A stretch of 64,000 nucleotides of DNA from the NCBI GenBank assembly GCA_025267735.1, contig CM046311.1:20117020-20181019 (forward strand). Reading direction: 5' to 3'. Both the position numbers and the translations under genes were made by a program. Below the pieces are notes generated by a model. That model saw only the letters and a program-made list of their open reading frames with translations, did no database searches and was not told the origin of the DNA. Source of the DNA: Mactra quadrangularis (taxonomy: Eukaryota > Mollusca > Bivalvia > Venerida > Mactridae). Of the stretch, positions 1 through 12,700 are shown piece after piece (position 1 is the first letter of the stretch; each line of letters opens with the position of its first letter).

Positions 1-72
1 TCTTTAGTTATATCAATTAAAATGTTTTAAAACTTGAATGTCTCATTGTTAATAAAAATGAATAACCAACAT

Positions 73-171
73 AAGGGATAATCGATAATTAAACTTCATA
101 ATCGATTGTTTCCCACTTCTAATGAAACGATCGATTATCGATAATAATCGATCATCGTTTAATCCCTAATA
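73..171. repeat. Small inverted-repeat element
   Basis: AAGGGATAATCGATAATTAA and the mirrored CGATCATCGTTTAATCCCTA bound about 100 bases rich in ATCGAT. It resembles a very short hAT-like MITE. No target duplication is clear. Confidence 0.4.
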
Positions 172-313
172 AATCTAATATCCTGATAAATTACTGATTA
201 ACCATTTACCAATTTAAACTATTAACATTGATTAGAGATAAACAAACATCATCTAAACTAATTGTAATTCCAGTGAAGGATCAGATTACTAATTCATGTT
301 TGCATTAACAGTG

Positions 314-632
314 TAGCCGCCCAGCTAGCTCAGTCCATAGCATGCAAGTTTACAGATCAAGGGGTCACACATTCAATTCCCAGGTAGGGCATATTTTTGT
401 GAAGTTTTGTGGTGAAATAATTTCTAGTAAATTCCATGTCCATTATCTCTCCTGCAAACTTATTCTAAGTCATGTAAAACAGTTGTCAGTCTTAGACAGA
501 AGTATGTGTCTAGTAACAGATCAACAGCTAAATCCAGATATTTAACCTTTCCAGGAATGGTGAGTAGGTTAATTAACCATGGTGGTGAATTATAATCTAT
601 ACAATTGTGTTGCTATGGCATTTAACCTAACC
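314..632 (+). repeat. tRNA-derived SINE, family 1
   Basis: The head CCGCCCAGCTAGCTCAGTCC with a degenerate box B (ACATTCAATTCCC) is followed by the family body (AACAGCTAAATCCAGATATT, CCTTTCCAGGAATGGTGAGT, TGTGTTGCTATGGC). Full-length copies recur in this window at 19268, 21744 (minus), 26363, 34165 and 51200. Confidence 0.7.
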
Positions 633-639
633 AATTATG

Positions 640-1929
640 ACTGTTGATAATGGACACATTCTAAAAGGCAATGGCTAGCTAGCTGAGCAATTTTTCAGGG
701 ATCCTGATGGAATCCCCAGCTATGAATTACTGGGATCCCTCCCAATTTTTCAGTGATCCTGGGAATCCCAGGACACTGTCAGTATCCACCCCTGATTGTA
801 AAACTGAATGAATGTACATGATTTAGTTTCACCTGCATGTAGGATTTAAATGAGTGAAAGCATTTTTTTCTCAAAACTTATTTTAAAGGTATGCCCATTA
901 GATCCAGATCGTTCTACTTGAGAAAATCTCTATAGTGTTAATCTCAAAGCTGGCAAGGAAACTTTTAAAGGAGAAAACAGTATCAAATTATAAAAATATG
1001 GGAAAACATCTGTTTTCTTTACTTTCTATGACGTAGAATTTAAGTTATATTCAGAGGATCATTTCTGTCTTAATTTAAATAATTCAACTCTAATCTATAA
1101 GCATTTCTCTTCAAAATTTCTGCATGGCAAAATCAGAAATCAACAGTACAAACACAAAATCTTAAGAGACAGGAACTTTGCTACAGTAAGGGAAAAAATA
1201 CAATCTGACGAAGCAGAAGTATAATTCTCATACAAAATTTCGACTGGTTCAACAGACCATGTACTGTCTACACGGTAGAGATTACTCACAATATATATGG
1301 TCAAGTTCAGAGTAAACCAGTCTAGAAAAATAAATTTTATGAAGAATCAATGGGAACCAGACTACAGATTACAAACATATTCATTATTTTTCTTCAGGAT
1401 TCTATTCTGACAGACGATGGTGCCTAAACTATGTGACTTTTTGTGATCAGAGTAGGTTAAAATATGAAAACAAAAAATTGTCAATGTAGGTCTTTCTTCC
1501 AAAACTTTTTTACTACATGACTGTATTTCATCATGTTGAATAAGTAGAAAATCACACTGTTTAACTGCCCCCAAAACGTGCCGACTTTTTCTCAATAAAC
1601 CATATGATATATATATGGGTTCCTTATCACAATTAAAAGGGACTCCACAATATCAACAAAAAAGGTGAAAAAAGCTTAGTACAAGGTCCCATATTTTCAA
1701 TAAGCGGATCCCAATAAAGTTAAGTTTAATGTCAAACTTATTTATAACACAGGTCCCGAAAATTTTTCCATAATTTGATTTATTGCATATGTTACTATAA
1801 ATAGTAACAAAATCGACGTGGAAGTGTGCCAATATAGCCTCAATGTGGGCAATACATTCCGGTATTGAGCAAGTGTGCCAAAATATCGATATTTGGCCCA
1901 CTTCCTAGTGTGCCAAAAATCGATATTGA
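640..1929. other. Intergenic, no gene seen
   Basis: AT-rich sequence without exons or conserved frames. 690-770 repeats GGGATCC/GGAATCCC short motifs. From 1825 a stretch repeats AAGTGTGCCAAWATCGATAT, related to the hairpin repeat that follows. Confidence 0.5.
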
Positions 1930-2257
1930 GGCAACTTCCGGTCATTATGCACCTGCAGTTCAACAACCGCAGACTTTCCGCACGTGAAATTCGTACGTAA
2001 TTAGCAACAAGAAGCTATAATATTCAATTTTACGACATGCGTTTTTTCATAGTGAAAATTAATAAGATAATCAACAATTTATCAAGACTTACGTTTTATA
2101 ACAAGCGTTCATTAGATTCCAACGTTTCAACGTTGAATAAATAAAACAATGCATGTGACGTAACGTCAACGTGCAAAATAGCGCAGTACGTCGAGAAAAA
2201 TGTATTTTTGTTTTAGAAAAATCATCGTTACATGCATTGGTCAACATATGCAATAAA

Positions 2258-2392
2258 AGGGTTATGAAACAGGGCAAGTGTGCCTTAAGTCGATATCGGC
2301 ACACTTTCACCGGCATTGGCCCTCGGGCCAATACCTTTAAAGCAAGTGTGCCGATATCTTCCTTAAGGCACACTTGCCCTGTTTAATAACCT
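2258..2392. repeat. Long hairpin (inverted repeat) with a collapsed relative elsewhere
   Basis: GGGCAAGTGTGCCTTAAGTC ... GATATCGGCACACTTTC pairs with the mirrored segment ending GGCACACTTGCCCTGTTTAA; the arms are about 38 bases. The wider repeat (about 1930-2400) recurs at about 25640-25935. There GGGCAAGTGTTCTGTTTAAT joins directly, without the hairpin. Confidence 0.6.
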
Positions 2393-2725
2393 CTATGTAT
2401 TTTTTCACTTTATTGAGATTTTATAGTACATGTAGTTTGAAGTCATATTCCTTGGCTGACATTTATACATCAACAAAGTGAACCCAGCACAGGGCTGAAT
2501 ATCTTTTTAAAGATATTTCTTATTTTGAATAAATTTATAGTAAAATGCCACTTTTTTGGTATCAAAGGGGAAAAACAAAGTCAAATTTCATGCTTGAGTT
2601 GGTGAAACTTGGTATTTGACCTTCAATTGTAACCCCATAGATACTGGTGAAGACTAAAGTGAAGCTGTGAAAATTAAACATCAAACATTTCATGTCAAGT
2701 TCTAAATTATGGGACCATTCATTAA

Positions 2726-4374
2726 CCCTTTACTGGTTGTAGCCATCCGCTTTATCTCATACTGGACAGATAGTGTATAGAGATAAACCTAACACTGTGC
2801 ATACACTAACATTGTTAAACTTGTACACTCAGCAGATAAAGGTTTTACATCACATTCATTATTTAACACCTCTGTTAGTTTAAAGTCAATTACTGGTTTA
2901 ATCTTTAATCTAATCATTATAGTGTAAAAGTAAAAAATGTTGGTCTTTAAATTTCCTTTTTAACAATGTAACTATTTAAGACTTAGTACAAAAAATATAA
3001 AAAATATGAGATGTATAAAATGCATTAAAATATTTTTTGTCACATTTTCAAAAAATTCAACAATTTTTTTTTAGCTAACATCGCCGATGTTTCGGTAATT
3101 TCTTTGTTTAATCCAAGCTTCTTTGTCTTGTTTTAAACACGTGTCTACAGATATTTATAAACATTAATCCCGTCATTGAAATGCAATGCTTACAATGCGT
3201 ATTGTCGTCTTGATCAAAGGATCATTTCCTGTCGGCAATATACCGATGTTGATTACAAATCGTCTGGGGTCAAGTTATGTGCTGTATGTTTGACATTTTT
3301 ATTGCACATCATAAAACTTAGGGGACTGATTGTGCCTTTGATTAATTAGATACAAGTATTAAGTCTTTTAAATTTAATCCCTTGATTGTCGCTAATTGAG
3401 TGTGAAAAGTTGATAACACCCGCTGTTTTGTTTTGTTATAAATACGCCCAGCGTGTATAATCTTTTCCCTTTCAGATAATTCATGGCCAAATAATTTTTT
3501 TATCACACGTTTAAAAAGTTTAGACAATTAAATAAAATAATACAAACAGTGAAACTAGAAATACTAAACTTGCCTACTAATTCTCGGCTTTTCTGCACAT
3601 ACATTACAGTTGAAAAAGCCGATAATTACCGCGCGCTCGCGAGTTGTACTTGTTGTTTTTAAAATGTAATTACTCGATAAATATTAATTTAAACATAGTT
3701 TTTTTAAAAGTATTTTATCAATAAAAGATTAATTCAACCAAAATGAAAAAAAATAAACGTTTTATCGGAAATAATAGCGTTATAGCGCATTGAAAATGAG
3801 ACACATACAAATATATTACAGTTGAAAAAAGCCGATAATAATGGGCGCGCTCGCGAGTTGTACTTGTTGTTTTTAAACTGTAATTACTCGATAAATATTA
3901 ATTAAAACATATTTTTTTTAAAAGTATATTATCATTTAAAGATTAATTCAACCAAACTGAAAAAATAAAAAAACATTTTATCGGAAACTATTGCGTTATA
4001 GCGCATTGAAAATGAGACACAAACAAATATATTACAGTTAAAAAAAGCCGATAATTACCGGGCGCGCTCGCGAGTTGTACTTGTTGTTTTTAAACTGTAA
4101 TTACTCGATAAATATTAATTAAAACATATATTTTTTTGAAGGATATTATCTATAAAAGGTTCATTCAACCAAAATGAAAAAAAAATAAACGTTTTATCGG
4201 AAATAATAAGTTTTATAGCGTATTGAATATCAGACACGTAAAAATGCGGGATTGAGCGGTCCAGGCAGTACACGTAAAAATGCGGGATTGAGCGGTCCAG
4301 GCAGTACACGTAAAAATACGGGATTGAGCGGTTGAGGCAGTCCACGTAAAAATACGGGATTGACCAGTAAAGGG
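2726..4374. mobile_element. Non-autonomous piggyBac-like element
   Basis: The ends are CCCTTTACTGGT and ACCAGTAAAGGG, both directly flanked by TTAA (2722-2725 and 4375-4378), the piggyBac target signature. No transposase ORF is present. Inside are three direct copies of a roughly 214-bp AT-rich unit containing GGGCGCGCTCGCGAGTTGTA (starting about 3601, 3815 and 4029), followed by four units of about 36 bp (ACACGTAAAAATGCGGGATT then GAGCGGTCCAGGCAGT). Confidence 0.75.
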
Positions 4375-4899
4375 TTAAACTTTAAAAACATTGATGGTTA
4401 TTTCTTTCCAGAATTAAGAAACTTTTGTCCCTTAATAATTATTTCATAATTTAAAAATTAAATTAATCCATTTAAAAAATAAGTTTAAAGTCAGACAGAA
4501 CCTTGGGCCAATGGCCCAATAATGTCTTGATATTAGTTTCATGTTTTGAACTATAAAGAACAACACAGCACAATTTTATACAGAATTTTGAGATGCTGTG
4601 AAAAGTGGAAAGTTGAGAAAACAGCACAACACTGTTGGTCTGAAAAATATAATTCCAAATTTTGTCACATTGAAAAAAACCCAGACATATTGCCAGTCCG
4701 AGCGTTGAGCGGAATTCTTATTCTCAGCTTCTATCGAATCTGGTAACAGAAAAAAAATATCAACAAGCATGACAATATAATTGAAGTAATTATCACAAGC
4801 CCATATCAATATTCACCAACTCCAGGCTTTGGGCTAGTGGATAAAAGGGATTACCAATGCTTATTGTCATGCACAAATAAACTAGTCTCTTTACATAGG

Positions 4900-5213
4900 C
4901 GGATCTAGCGGAGTTTCAGGGGGGGGGGTCTGGACCCCCCTAGATTCCTAGAATATCCAAAATGTGCCTGTCCATCTAGTGTATTTCATGACTGAATGTC
5001 ATTTATTATGTAGCATGAAGCAATTTTTCTCGGAGCTTAACATGGATTTAAATGGTTATGTACTTTTCATTATTATGATGCATTATTCTGCAAAATGTGA
5101 ATAATGTGGTTTTGGTTTAAATGTTTGCCCCCCCCCCCCCCCTCCCTCCCCTAGAAAAAGTTTGAATCCCCCTCCCTCCTAGTCCTACAAAAAAAATCCT
5201 GGATCCACCCCGG
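4900..5213 (+). repeat. Interspersed repeat with G-run and C-run ends, copy 1
   Basis: Opens GGCGGATCTAGCGGAGTTTC followed by a G tract and GACCCCCCT. It contains TAGCATGAAGCAATTTTTCT and ends in a long C tract, AAAAATCCTGGATCCACCCC. Relatives lie at about 20945-21500 and 38765-39235. Confidence 0.55.
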
Positions 5214-5387
5214 TCTTTAGGTCACAAAAAATAACAATGTAATAATGTGGGTCAGTAAAACAGTCCGACATAAAATATAACAATACAAGTGATGGGAGTC
5301 AGTCTGTCAGTCACCAATTCCATACTTCAAGAAACACACAACACACATTGACCATGTTGACACATAGGAAATTCAACACAGAAAACT

Positions 5388-6127
5388 TTAGTCCTAAATA
5401 TAAGACCCTACGTATGTTTTTTTATCATTTGGACATTTCTCTGTTACGTAGGGTCATAACGGATAGCTTCAAAAACGCATAGCAAAAATTTTAGCGTACA
5501 GACATCGATTCAGGTCTGAACGTTCTACTCATTTTAATTCGAAAAATTTGCAATAAAACGATACACCAATGGAAAGATAAACGAAAAATACACATGATAA
5601 AAGTGAAATTATTTCAAATTCTAACCTTAGATAGTCAAATAATCCATTTAAACCCCTTAATTGACGAGCATTTTCAGTTTGTCACAATAACCATGCAATA
5701 ATAGCCAAGGCAATCCGAATTCAAATTGGATCACGTGATTTGTAAGAATTGATTTTGAACGAATTTATAAGGTATGCTATTGAGGGCAAGAACGACAACT
5801 CTGGTAAAAAATTTCGTTTAACCGAAGCGACACTTTATTTACCGGCAAGAATTCAGTTCAAAATGGCGGCGAACGGCGACAACCCTGGATAGCAGTGAAA
5901 GTAATTAGTGTTTCTGTAAGCGAAAACCCTGATTATTATCTTTTGATTTATGGAAAGAATTAAAGTAAACTTTTATCTATCGTTTGGTGCTAATTTGACC
6001 CACATTCATTCACTTTTTGAAAAAAATATTTTGCTATGCGTTTTTGAAGCAATCCGTTAAGACCCTACATAACATAATAACGTCCGTATAATAAAATAGT
6101 TATGTAGGGTCTTATATTTAGGACTAA
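5388..6127. mobile_element. TIR element (MITE), 740 bp
   Basis: The ends TTAGTCCTAAATATAAGACC and GGTCTTATATTTAGGACTAA are perfect inverted repeats. Inverted similarity resumes further in (CTTCAAAAACGCATAGCAAA near 5465 against TTTGCTATGCGTTTTTGAAG near 6031), so the arms reach about 100 bp. GAAAACT flanks both ends (5381-5387, 6128-6134) as a 7-bp duplication. There is no transposase ORF. Its interior contains AAAATGGCGGCGAAC. Confidence 0.75.
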
Positions 6128-6645
6128 GAAAACTTGGCTACATAGAGTCTAAATTTTTAACATATTAAATTCGTCCTCGACGAGTGACATAAAATTACTA
6201 AAATGATATCCATTAAATAAATTATAAAGATTTCATTGACACTAAAAATATCACAAAATAAATCAATAACTCACGGAAAAAGCTTTTGTTTTTTAATCTG
6301 TCAAATCCATTTGGAGGGAAGTCCTCTTCAAAATGCAGACGGGTACTGTTCCTTAATTAAGGGTAGGATTAGGTCGTCTTAAAGCAAAAACATGCGATTC
6401 AGTCAACTGGGGACTTATTTGTATTTTGTAGGGGTGGAAGGCTCTATTTAATTTTATTTAATTCTTTCACACATTAAATATATTGTTTTCTTTACAACTA
6501 AATGTCGCAGTTGCCAGTAAAGTTACAATGCTAAAATTTACAAATCATTACTTAAATAATATAATCAGCAAAAATACTATTTCTGATTCAGGAAAATTTC
6601 GGAACATCCCTACAGTAAAATGTGAGAACGTACCTAAAACGTCAG

Positions 6646-6656
6646 AACATGGCGGC
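6646..6656 (+). promoter_or_regulatory. YY1-type motif just upstream of the XAB2 start
   Basis: AACATGGCGGC lies 67 bases before the XAB2 start codon and fits the YY1 consensus AANATGGCGGC, which is typically found at or just downstream of transcription starts of housekeeping genes. If it is transcribed, its own ATG would open a five-codon upstream ORF ending in TGA. The role is inferred from sequence and position only. Confidence 0.35.
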
Positions 6657-6723
6657 CTCCGTGTGAGAGAGTGCACCGAAATTTTCAATGGTAGTAAAAT
6701 TCGAAAAGAGGACATCTGTCACA

Positions 6724-6765
6724 ATGCCAGTTTCACAGACTTCGTCAATGAAGGATATTTTCTTT
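6724..6765 (+). CDS. XAB2: XAB2 first coding exon (14 residues)
   Basis: The ATG at 6724 opens [14 protein letters not shown], followed by a strong GTAAGT donor at 6766. It joins in phase 0 to [10 protein letters not shown] at 7140. The human start has the same architecture: a short polar leader, then D-L-V-F, then EEEDLPYEEE. A longer ORF in another frame (6483-6845) runs straight through this donor and does not fit the next exon, so it is treated as spurious. The exon is too short to be found by ORF length alone. Confidence 0.85.
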
Positions 6766-9700
6766 GTAAGTCTTTAGAAAAGGCATTTGAAACAATCAAT
6801 TGTTCTTGGAATAGGCTTTCAATGGGCATACGATTCGGCCCTTAGTTCATTCGTACTCCTAATATTGTATTTTTGAACATAGTAGTGTTAGACCGTAGAT
6901 AGACATTAAGGTTAAAAATCCTTTAAATTCCCACCTCTTTAATACGTCCCAGAATGAGTGAATCATTCAGTTAACAGTCTTTGAATAGGAAAATTTTGTC
7001 CCAAAATCAATGAATTTGATGCAGTTAACTATCATTGTTGTAAAAATAACTCTGGCATTAGTGTCTTGATGACAATCCTCTATTTTATTTAGTTCATTCA
7101 AATGATATTGGACATTACACATCCATTTTATTATTTTAGGAAGAAGATGATTTGCCATTTGAAGAAGATATTTTACGTAACCCTTTCACAGTGAAATGTT
7201 GGTTACGTTATTTAGAACATAAAAAAGATGGTAGTCACTCAACATTGAATATAATATATGAAAGAGCTTTGAAGGAATTACCTGGAAGGTTTGGACACTG
7301 ATGATAAAATTCAAAATAATTTTTAACTGGATTTTTCAATGGGCAATGATAACATACCATGTGATAAACAGAATTAGAAAATAACCCAAACTCTATCTGC
7401 CTATATTATGGATTATTTCCCTTAGTAATTTTTGTGTTAAAAATTTTAAATCCGGCTTTAATGTGGTTTCCATATTACATTTCTTGTTTTATAAATAAAT
7501 TTACCATACAGTGATTTATTTTGAAGCTGGAAAACATGAGTCCATGGGACTCGCATATTTTGAAACAATGAGTCTCTACCAAACGACAATGAGTCCCAAG
7601 ATTTTGTTCACTAAAACATGTACTTCAAATGATGCATGATTTTTAAACAATCAACAGTTACTTATTATAATTGTATAATGCAAATGAATGCATCTGTCAG
7701 TGACTTAATTAGCAAATTAGTGTAGTGAAATCACTTGAAGGGTTAAAACATATTTCCCTTATAAATTGCAGAGGCGTAGTCTTTAACTGTTATGGTGAAG
7801 CATGTATCAATTTTAGCATATTGATTTACATAATATTTATAATGGTTAGAATTTTTATTTCTGTATACATTATCCAACTTGGCTTGACTTAAATTGGTTT
7901 CACACATGCCCACACAAAATAATACGATCCCCCGGGCACGAAATTAATGAGACAAAAGTTTCACGATTCCATGTACTTTTTAGCGTCAAATAAATGTTTT
8001 AAATGAGCAAACTCTGAAAATGTCTATTTTTTTTCGGCGAAATTGAGAGAATGGGCCGATTTTTTCGGCGAAAAAAAAACCAAAAACTTTCGGCCGATTT
8101 CTTCGGCGAAATCGAAAGTTGATAGGATTGCATAATTTTTATTAGGCGTGCAACACGCTAAAAAGTTACGATGCAACGCCCGTATTCATACGATCAGTTA
8201 TTTATTAAGAGTTAATTAACTTATAGCCGACCACACAGTTCTCAAATATTACGTAACAAAAGTCATGCATATCGCGATAGTCTTTATTTTAATTGTTTGT
8301 AGCAATTGAAATCAATATTAATCCTTTGTTGGATAACGAACAAGTGTCGGCAAGTTTTCGCACTTAGTCGATGTTTGATAGCGTATGCTTTATAGTGAAT
8401 ATTTGAGTCTAATTTGATTTAATTGTTATTCAGAATAATTTCTTAAAACAAGCGTGACCTAGTTTTTTAATTGTTGACTACATGTCAAACAAATAACTGC
8501 CGGTAAGGAAGGGAAAGTTTATCCACACATTTAACACGGACGTCATTTCCCATGACAATCAAAACTAATTTCAATTAAATATCAACTCATTTCTTCCTAA
8601 CAAGATATTTATTAATACATTCCTCTCCAATTGATTTCCTGTCTGACTATAAACAAAGATAAACGCCGGCAATTTTCTTTTGATCAGTAAAGCACCGCAC
8701 CATAAGACGTATTTAGCGCATGCCATATTGAATACTTCAAAAACACACCGCAATACAAGTATAAGATTGGGACCACAAGTATTATTATAGAAAATGTATT
8801 CGTCGGCGACAATTAATTTTAAGAAGGTAACGTATCAACACTTCCCGTGTTGACATGTCCTAATAATCTTTCCTTTGCATTCTTCTTTTGTATTTCCACG
8901 TCAATTACTTATCGAAATCACGTTTATGATAGTTAATTAAACATGTTGTGAAGTGTAACCAGATTTATAATTTTGGACGCGCAAAGTTATTTTCACGAAA
9001 AATTCGTTTTGAAAATAGATAAAAGGTGTTACAAATATTAATAATACAAATATCAATCAACAATTACCAACGAAACATTCAATAAAAGACACGCTACAAT
9101 TTGTCAATTTTTAATTGCAAACAAATGCACTTGAACGGAAAAGTGTTACAAATTAAAATGAAGAAAAAACATTATGAAATTAAAATAATATTTGTGCAGA
9201 ATAAATTAACTTTCATAATAGCGCCAATTAATTTCTATGCAGTGACCTTGCTTTAAATTGTTAGTAACTTGCTCCATCTAACACTAAATTATCTTATCTT
9301 TACCCGCTGTGCTTATCACTACGCTTATCGATGTAAAGATCGTCTGCATACACATGACGGATATACGCGTCACGCGGCAATCAGAGGTTTAAATTCTTTG
9401 ACGGATATACGAGTCAGTCGGCGTTTCGATTGAAGTTTAATTGACGCATATATACGGCACTCGGTATAGAGAGCAGCAAAATCGTGACGCATATATAAGT
9501 CATTCGGAAAGAATGGGTTAAACAAAAATAAGCATTTTTTTTACTTTTTCATAAATGAAGTTTACACTTTAAAAGGGAAAACTAGATGTACCTGAAAGAT
9601 TTGCGTCCCAAGGACGCACATACTTTGAATTCATTGCGTCCACGGTAATAAGTTTGCGTCTCTGACGCAGGACGCACGGCAAAATGAATCACTGACCATA

Positions 9701-12700
9701 TATTTTAGTTAAGTCATCTTATGAATTAATTTACCATATATTTCAGTTAAATTTTTTTATGAATTAATTTACTATACAGTATAACTAGGGGTGACTATTG
9801 CGGCCAAAAACACTATCGCGATAGTATTGCGATAATGAAAGTACTATTGCAATAGTATTGCAATAGTCAAAAAACTATTGCGATACTATCACGATAGTTT
9901 TTTATTATAAAAACAACGGTAAACAGTCTCAAGTCTTTTACAATAAACAATGGGTTTGAATTTGAAATATCTCTCGCACTTTGAGAATGAGCTGGTTCTC
10001 TATTAGAGGGTATATCATTGGTTTAGTTTTTGGTCCAGATTTATTCACATTAGTGAAGATAGGGATTTTGAAAGGGAAACTGCATGGTGCTTCCTCGTCA
10101 AATAATCCTTTCAATTGGAGGTATTCAATGTACTTTAGTACTATTTGGCAGTATCTGAAAGCTATTTTAGATTAGAAAACTTCATCTATTACTAAACAAA
10201 GCCAAAATGCTGCGATACTGCCGATTTTGACTTTTTGTTTTCTTTAATTCAAGGGTGGCGAATAGCATCCATTAATGATTATCATTATCAATTTATCATC
10301 TACTCATATCATGACAACTTGTGACGTAATAAGTCAAGATAACTACTTGAAACAAATATGATATATACCGAAATACGCATGGCATATAGTAACTGAATTT
10401 CACAATCAACTTATCACAGACAATGACGACAGTCGTAAATCAGTTAATGTTACTTTATCGTCGAATATATGACAACTCTGCTCGGCGAATGCTATTATGC
10501 AAGTCTTATTTATAACTTACACGGAGTAATGCAGAGGTAAAAACGTTTTTAACAAATTAAAATTGAATTTTTTACTAGTCCATAAAAATAACTTAAAGAT
10601 TAAAATGTACGACTGGGACAGTTGATTTCGCCACCCCTGCAATTTCAAAATCGCCGCTCCATGAAGGCATGCTTTTACTTCCATTAAGGCGAGTATTTGA
10701 TCAAATAAGATGATTACTGGTATTCCTTTAACAAAGGAACAGATAAGGTTTGGGGTGTACTGGGTATTTACACCCAGTTTTCCAGACAATTGAGTAATGC
10801 CATTTCCAATAGAGTGCGTAATTTATTTTTACTCCAAGATATTTTACTGGATTGAGTATTTGCCATTTATATGACGATAAATTGAGTACTAATAAAAAAA
10901 ATCTATAAATATCTATTGAAGATATTGTAACTAGGACAGCAACCACCAGTGTTTTTTTTTCCACAATTTTGGGAATATGTCCCATACCCCTAGAATTGGG
11001 AATTTATCGGCATTTTGGTTTAAATTGGGAAAATATAATGTCAAACCAATCGGTAACAATAGCATTCAAAACAATGACTTCAGTTTTTATTCTCCATTCA
11101 ATTTGATTGTCAGAACTTTACAAAGCAAGATCTTTCAGACTCTTACTATTAGATGCATGTTCTTTAAGCAATTAACAACAGCCTCAAGCTGGTTTTAGTC
11201 TAATGACTTATAATGACAACATGTCCTCTTTAGAGGATCCAAAAGATACTGTCGAATCCTATTGCATGAAACAGTTCACATGGAATTCATAATGCTGAAA
11301 ACCCTTTCAACGGTGGCTGTTTTGTTTGGAAGAATTTTGCTTTGACCATTCAGACATAACATTACAGGAAAATGTTTCAAAGATTTCGCCAGAATTTAGT
11401 TCACAGGAGTGGAGAAATCTACAAAAAAATGACTTAATTTGAAAATAACTTTTCTGTATCAAATAACAACTTGTCAGTTATTTGGTTATTTGAAATGCTG
11501 ATTAATCAACAATTTGTTTTATTCAACTAACTTTTTGTTTTATTCTAACTCTTTGTCATCGATTACCATAATTACATAATGATAATGATAAACACAGTAT
11601 AGTTATGATAGCATCTTCAGTATTTTAATTGAATTTAAAAAACATATAATTATGCTTCATTTTTAAAATTACACCGAAACAAATGTTGGCAAGTAAAAAA
11701 AAAGTCTGGCATTTTGACATTTGTTTTATCAACCAACACCAGAAAACGGGAACGTAAGTTCGAATATGTCGGTTCCTGAGGCACTGTTTGCTAAATTAAG
11801 AAAAACAAATGAAAAATAATAAGCTTATTACATTAATTATGAAGATTCAAGAATGTTTTACTTAATTTGCGATAGCGTGGGTCGCCAAAATATATGACAA
11901 TAAGTCATCATGATTGAAGGGATTTTATTTTTACGAAATACAATACTAAATTATATATTATAAAATATTTTTGTTGTAAAATAATACAAAACACTATTTA
12001 TAAAATTTAATTGCACAAGACGGTGTTATTGACAATTATCGTCAGTAATTTTAACAAAGAAAAAATGACTTCCTGGGATCGCCGATATCGTTTTTATAAA
12101 GTTTTATATATAATACAATTTAACAAATTAGGTCACGCTAGTTTAAGAATACATTTTTCATGACGATTAATTAATATTAGACTCCAAGATTACATAATGA
12201 GACATTGCAATTATGTCATTGTTATGCTATCAAACATCGACAAAGTAAGTGTGAAAAAATGCCGACACATATCTTAAATTGTTTACCTCAATTTCTGCTC
12301 AAACTGCAAACACATATTTGTCCTCAAACAAAGGATTAATATTGATTTAATTGCTGCAAACAATTAAAAAATATATATGCGCTGTTTCCAATGTACTCTG
12401 ACGTGTATATGTAAAGGTATATACAGATGTTATCGAGCGTGTAATCATAAGTCGGCGACTTTATTATCGATTTTGTGACATCCTTGTGCATTCATATGTC
12501 GGCGAGTTAAACTCCCAGCGTGTGAACGACAATTGGGTTTTAATGACTCAGAGATGTAATTGGCATGTAATTGTCGCACGAAGTTTCATTTTTTGCATCT
12601 CTTATCTGACCAGTTTCGATTTTTTATTTACGTTCGATACGCGGCGATTTCGAGACTTTATGAGTAAAGGAGTTATTAATTGGGTTATGACAGAAACATA

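Noticed and set aside
5858..5892. Start of a gene at AAAATGGCGGCGAACGGCG
   Set aside because: The frame stops after nine codons and it lies inside the TIR element 5388-6127.
6483..6845. Open frame of 120 codons just upstream of XAB2
   Set aside because: It runs through a strong GTAAGT donor, has no recognisable domain, and a different frame of the same stretch encodes the XAB2 N-terminus that joins exon 2 in phase.
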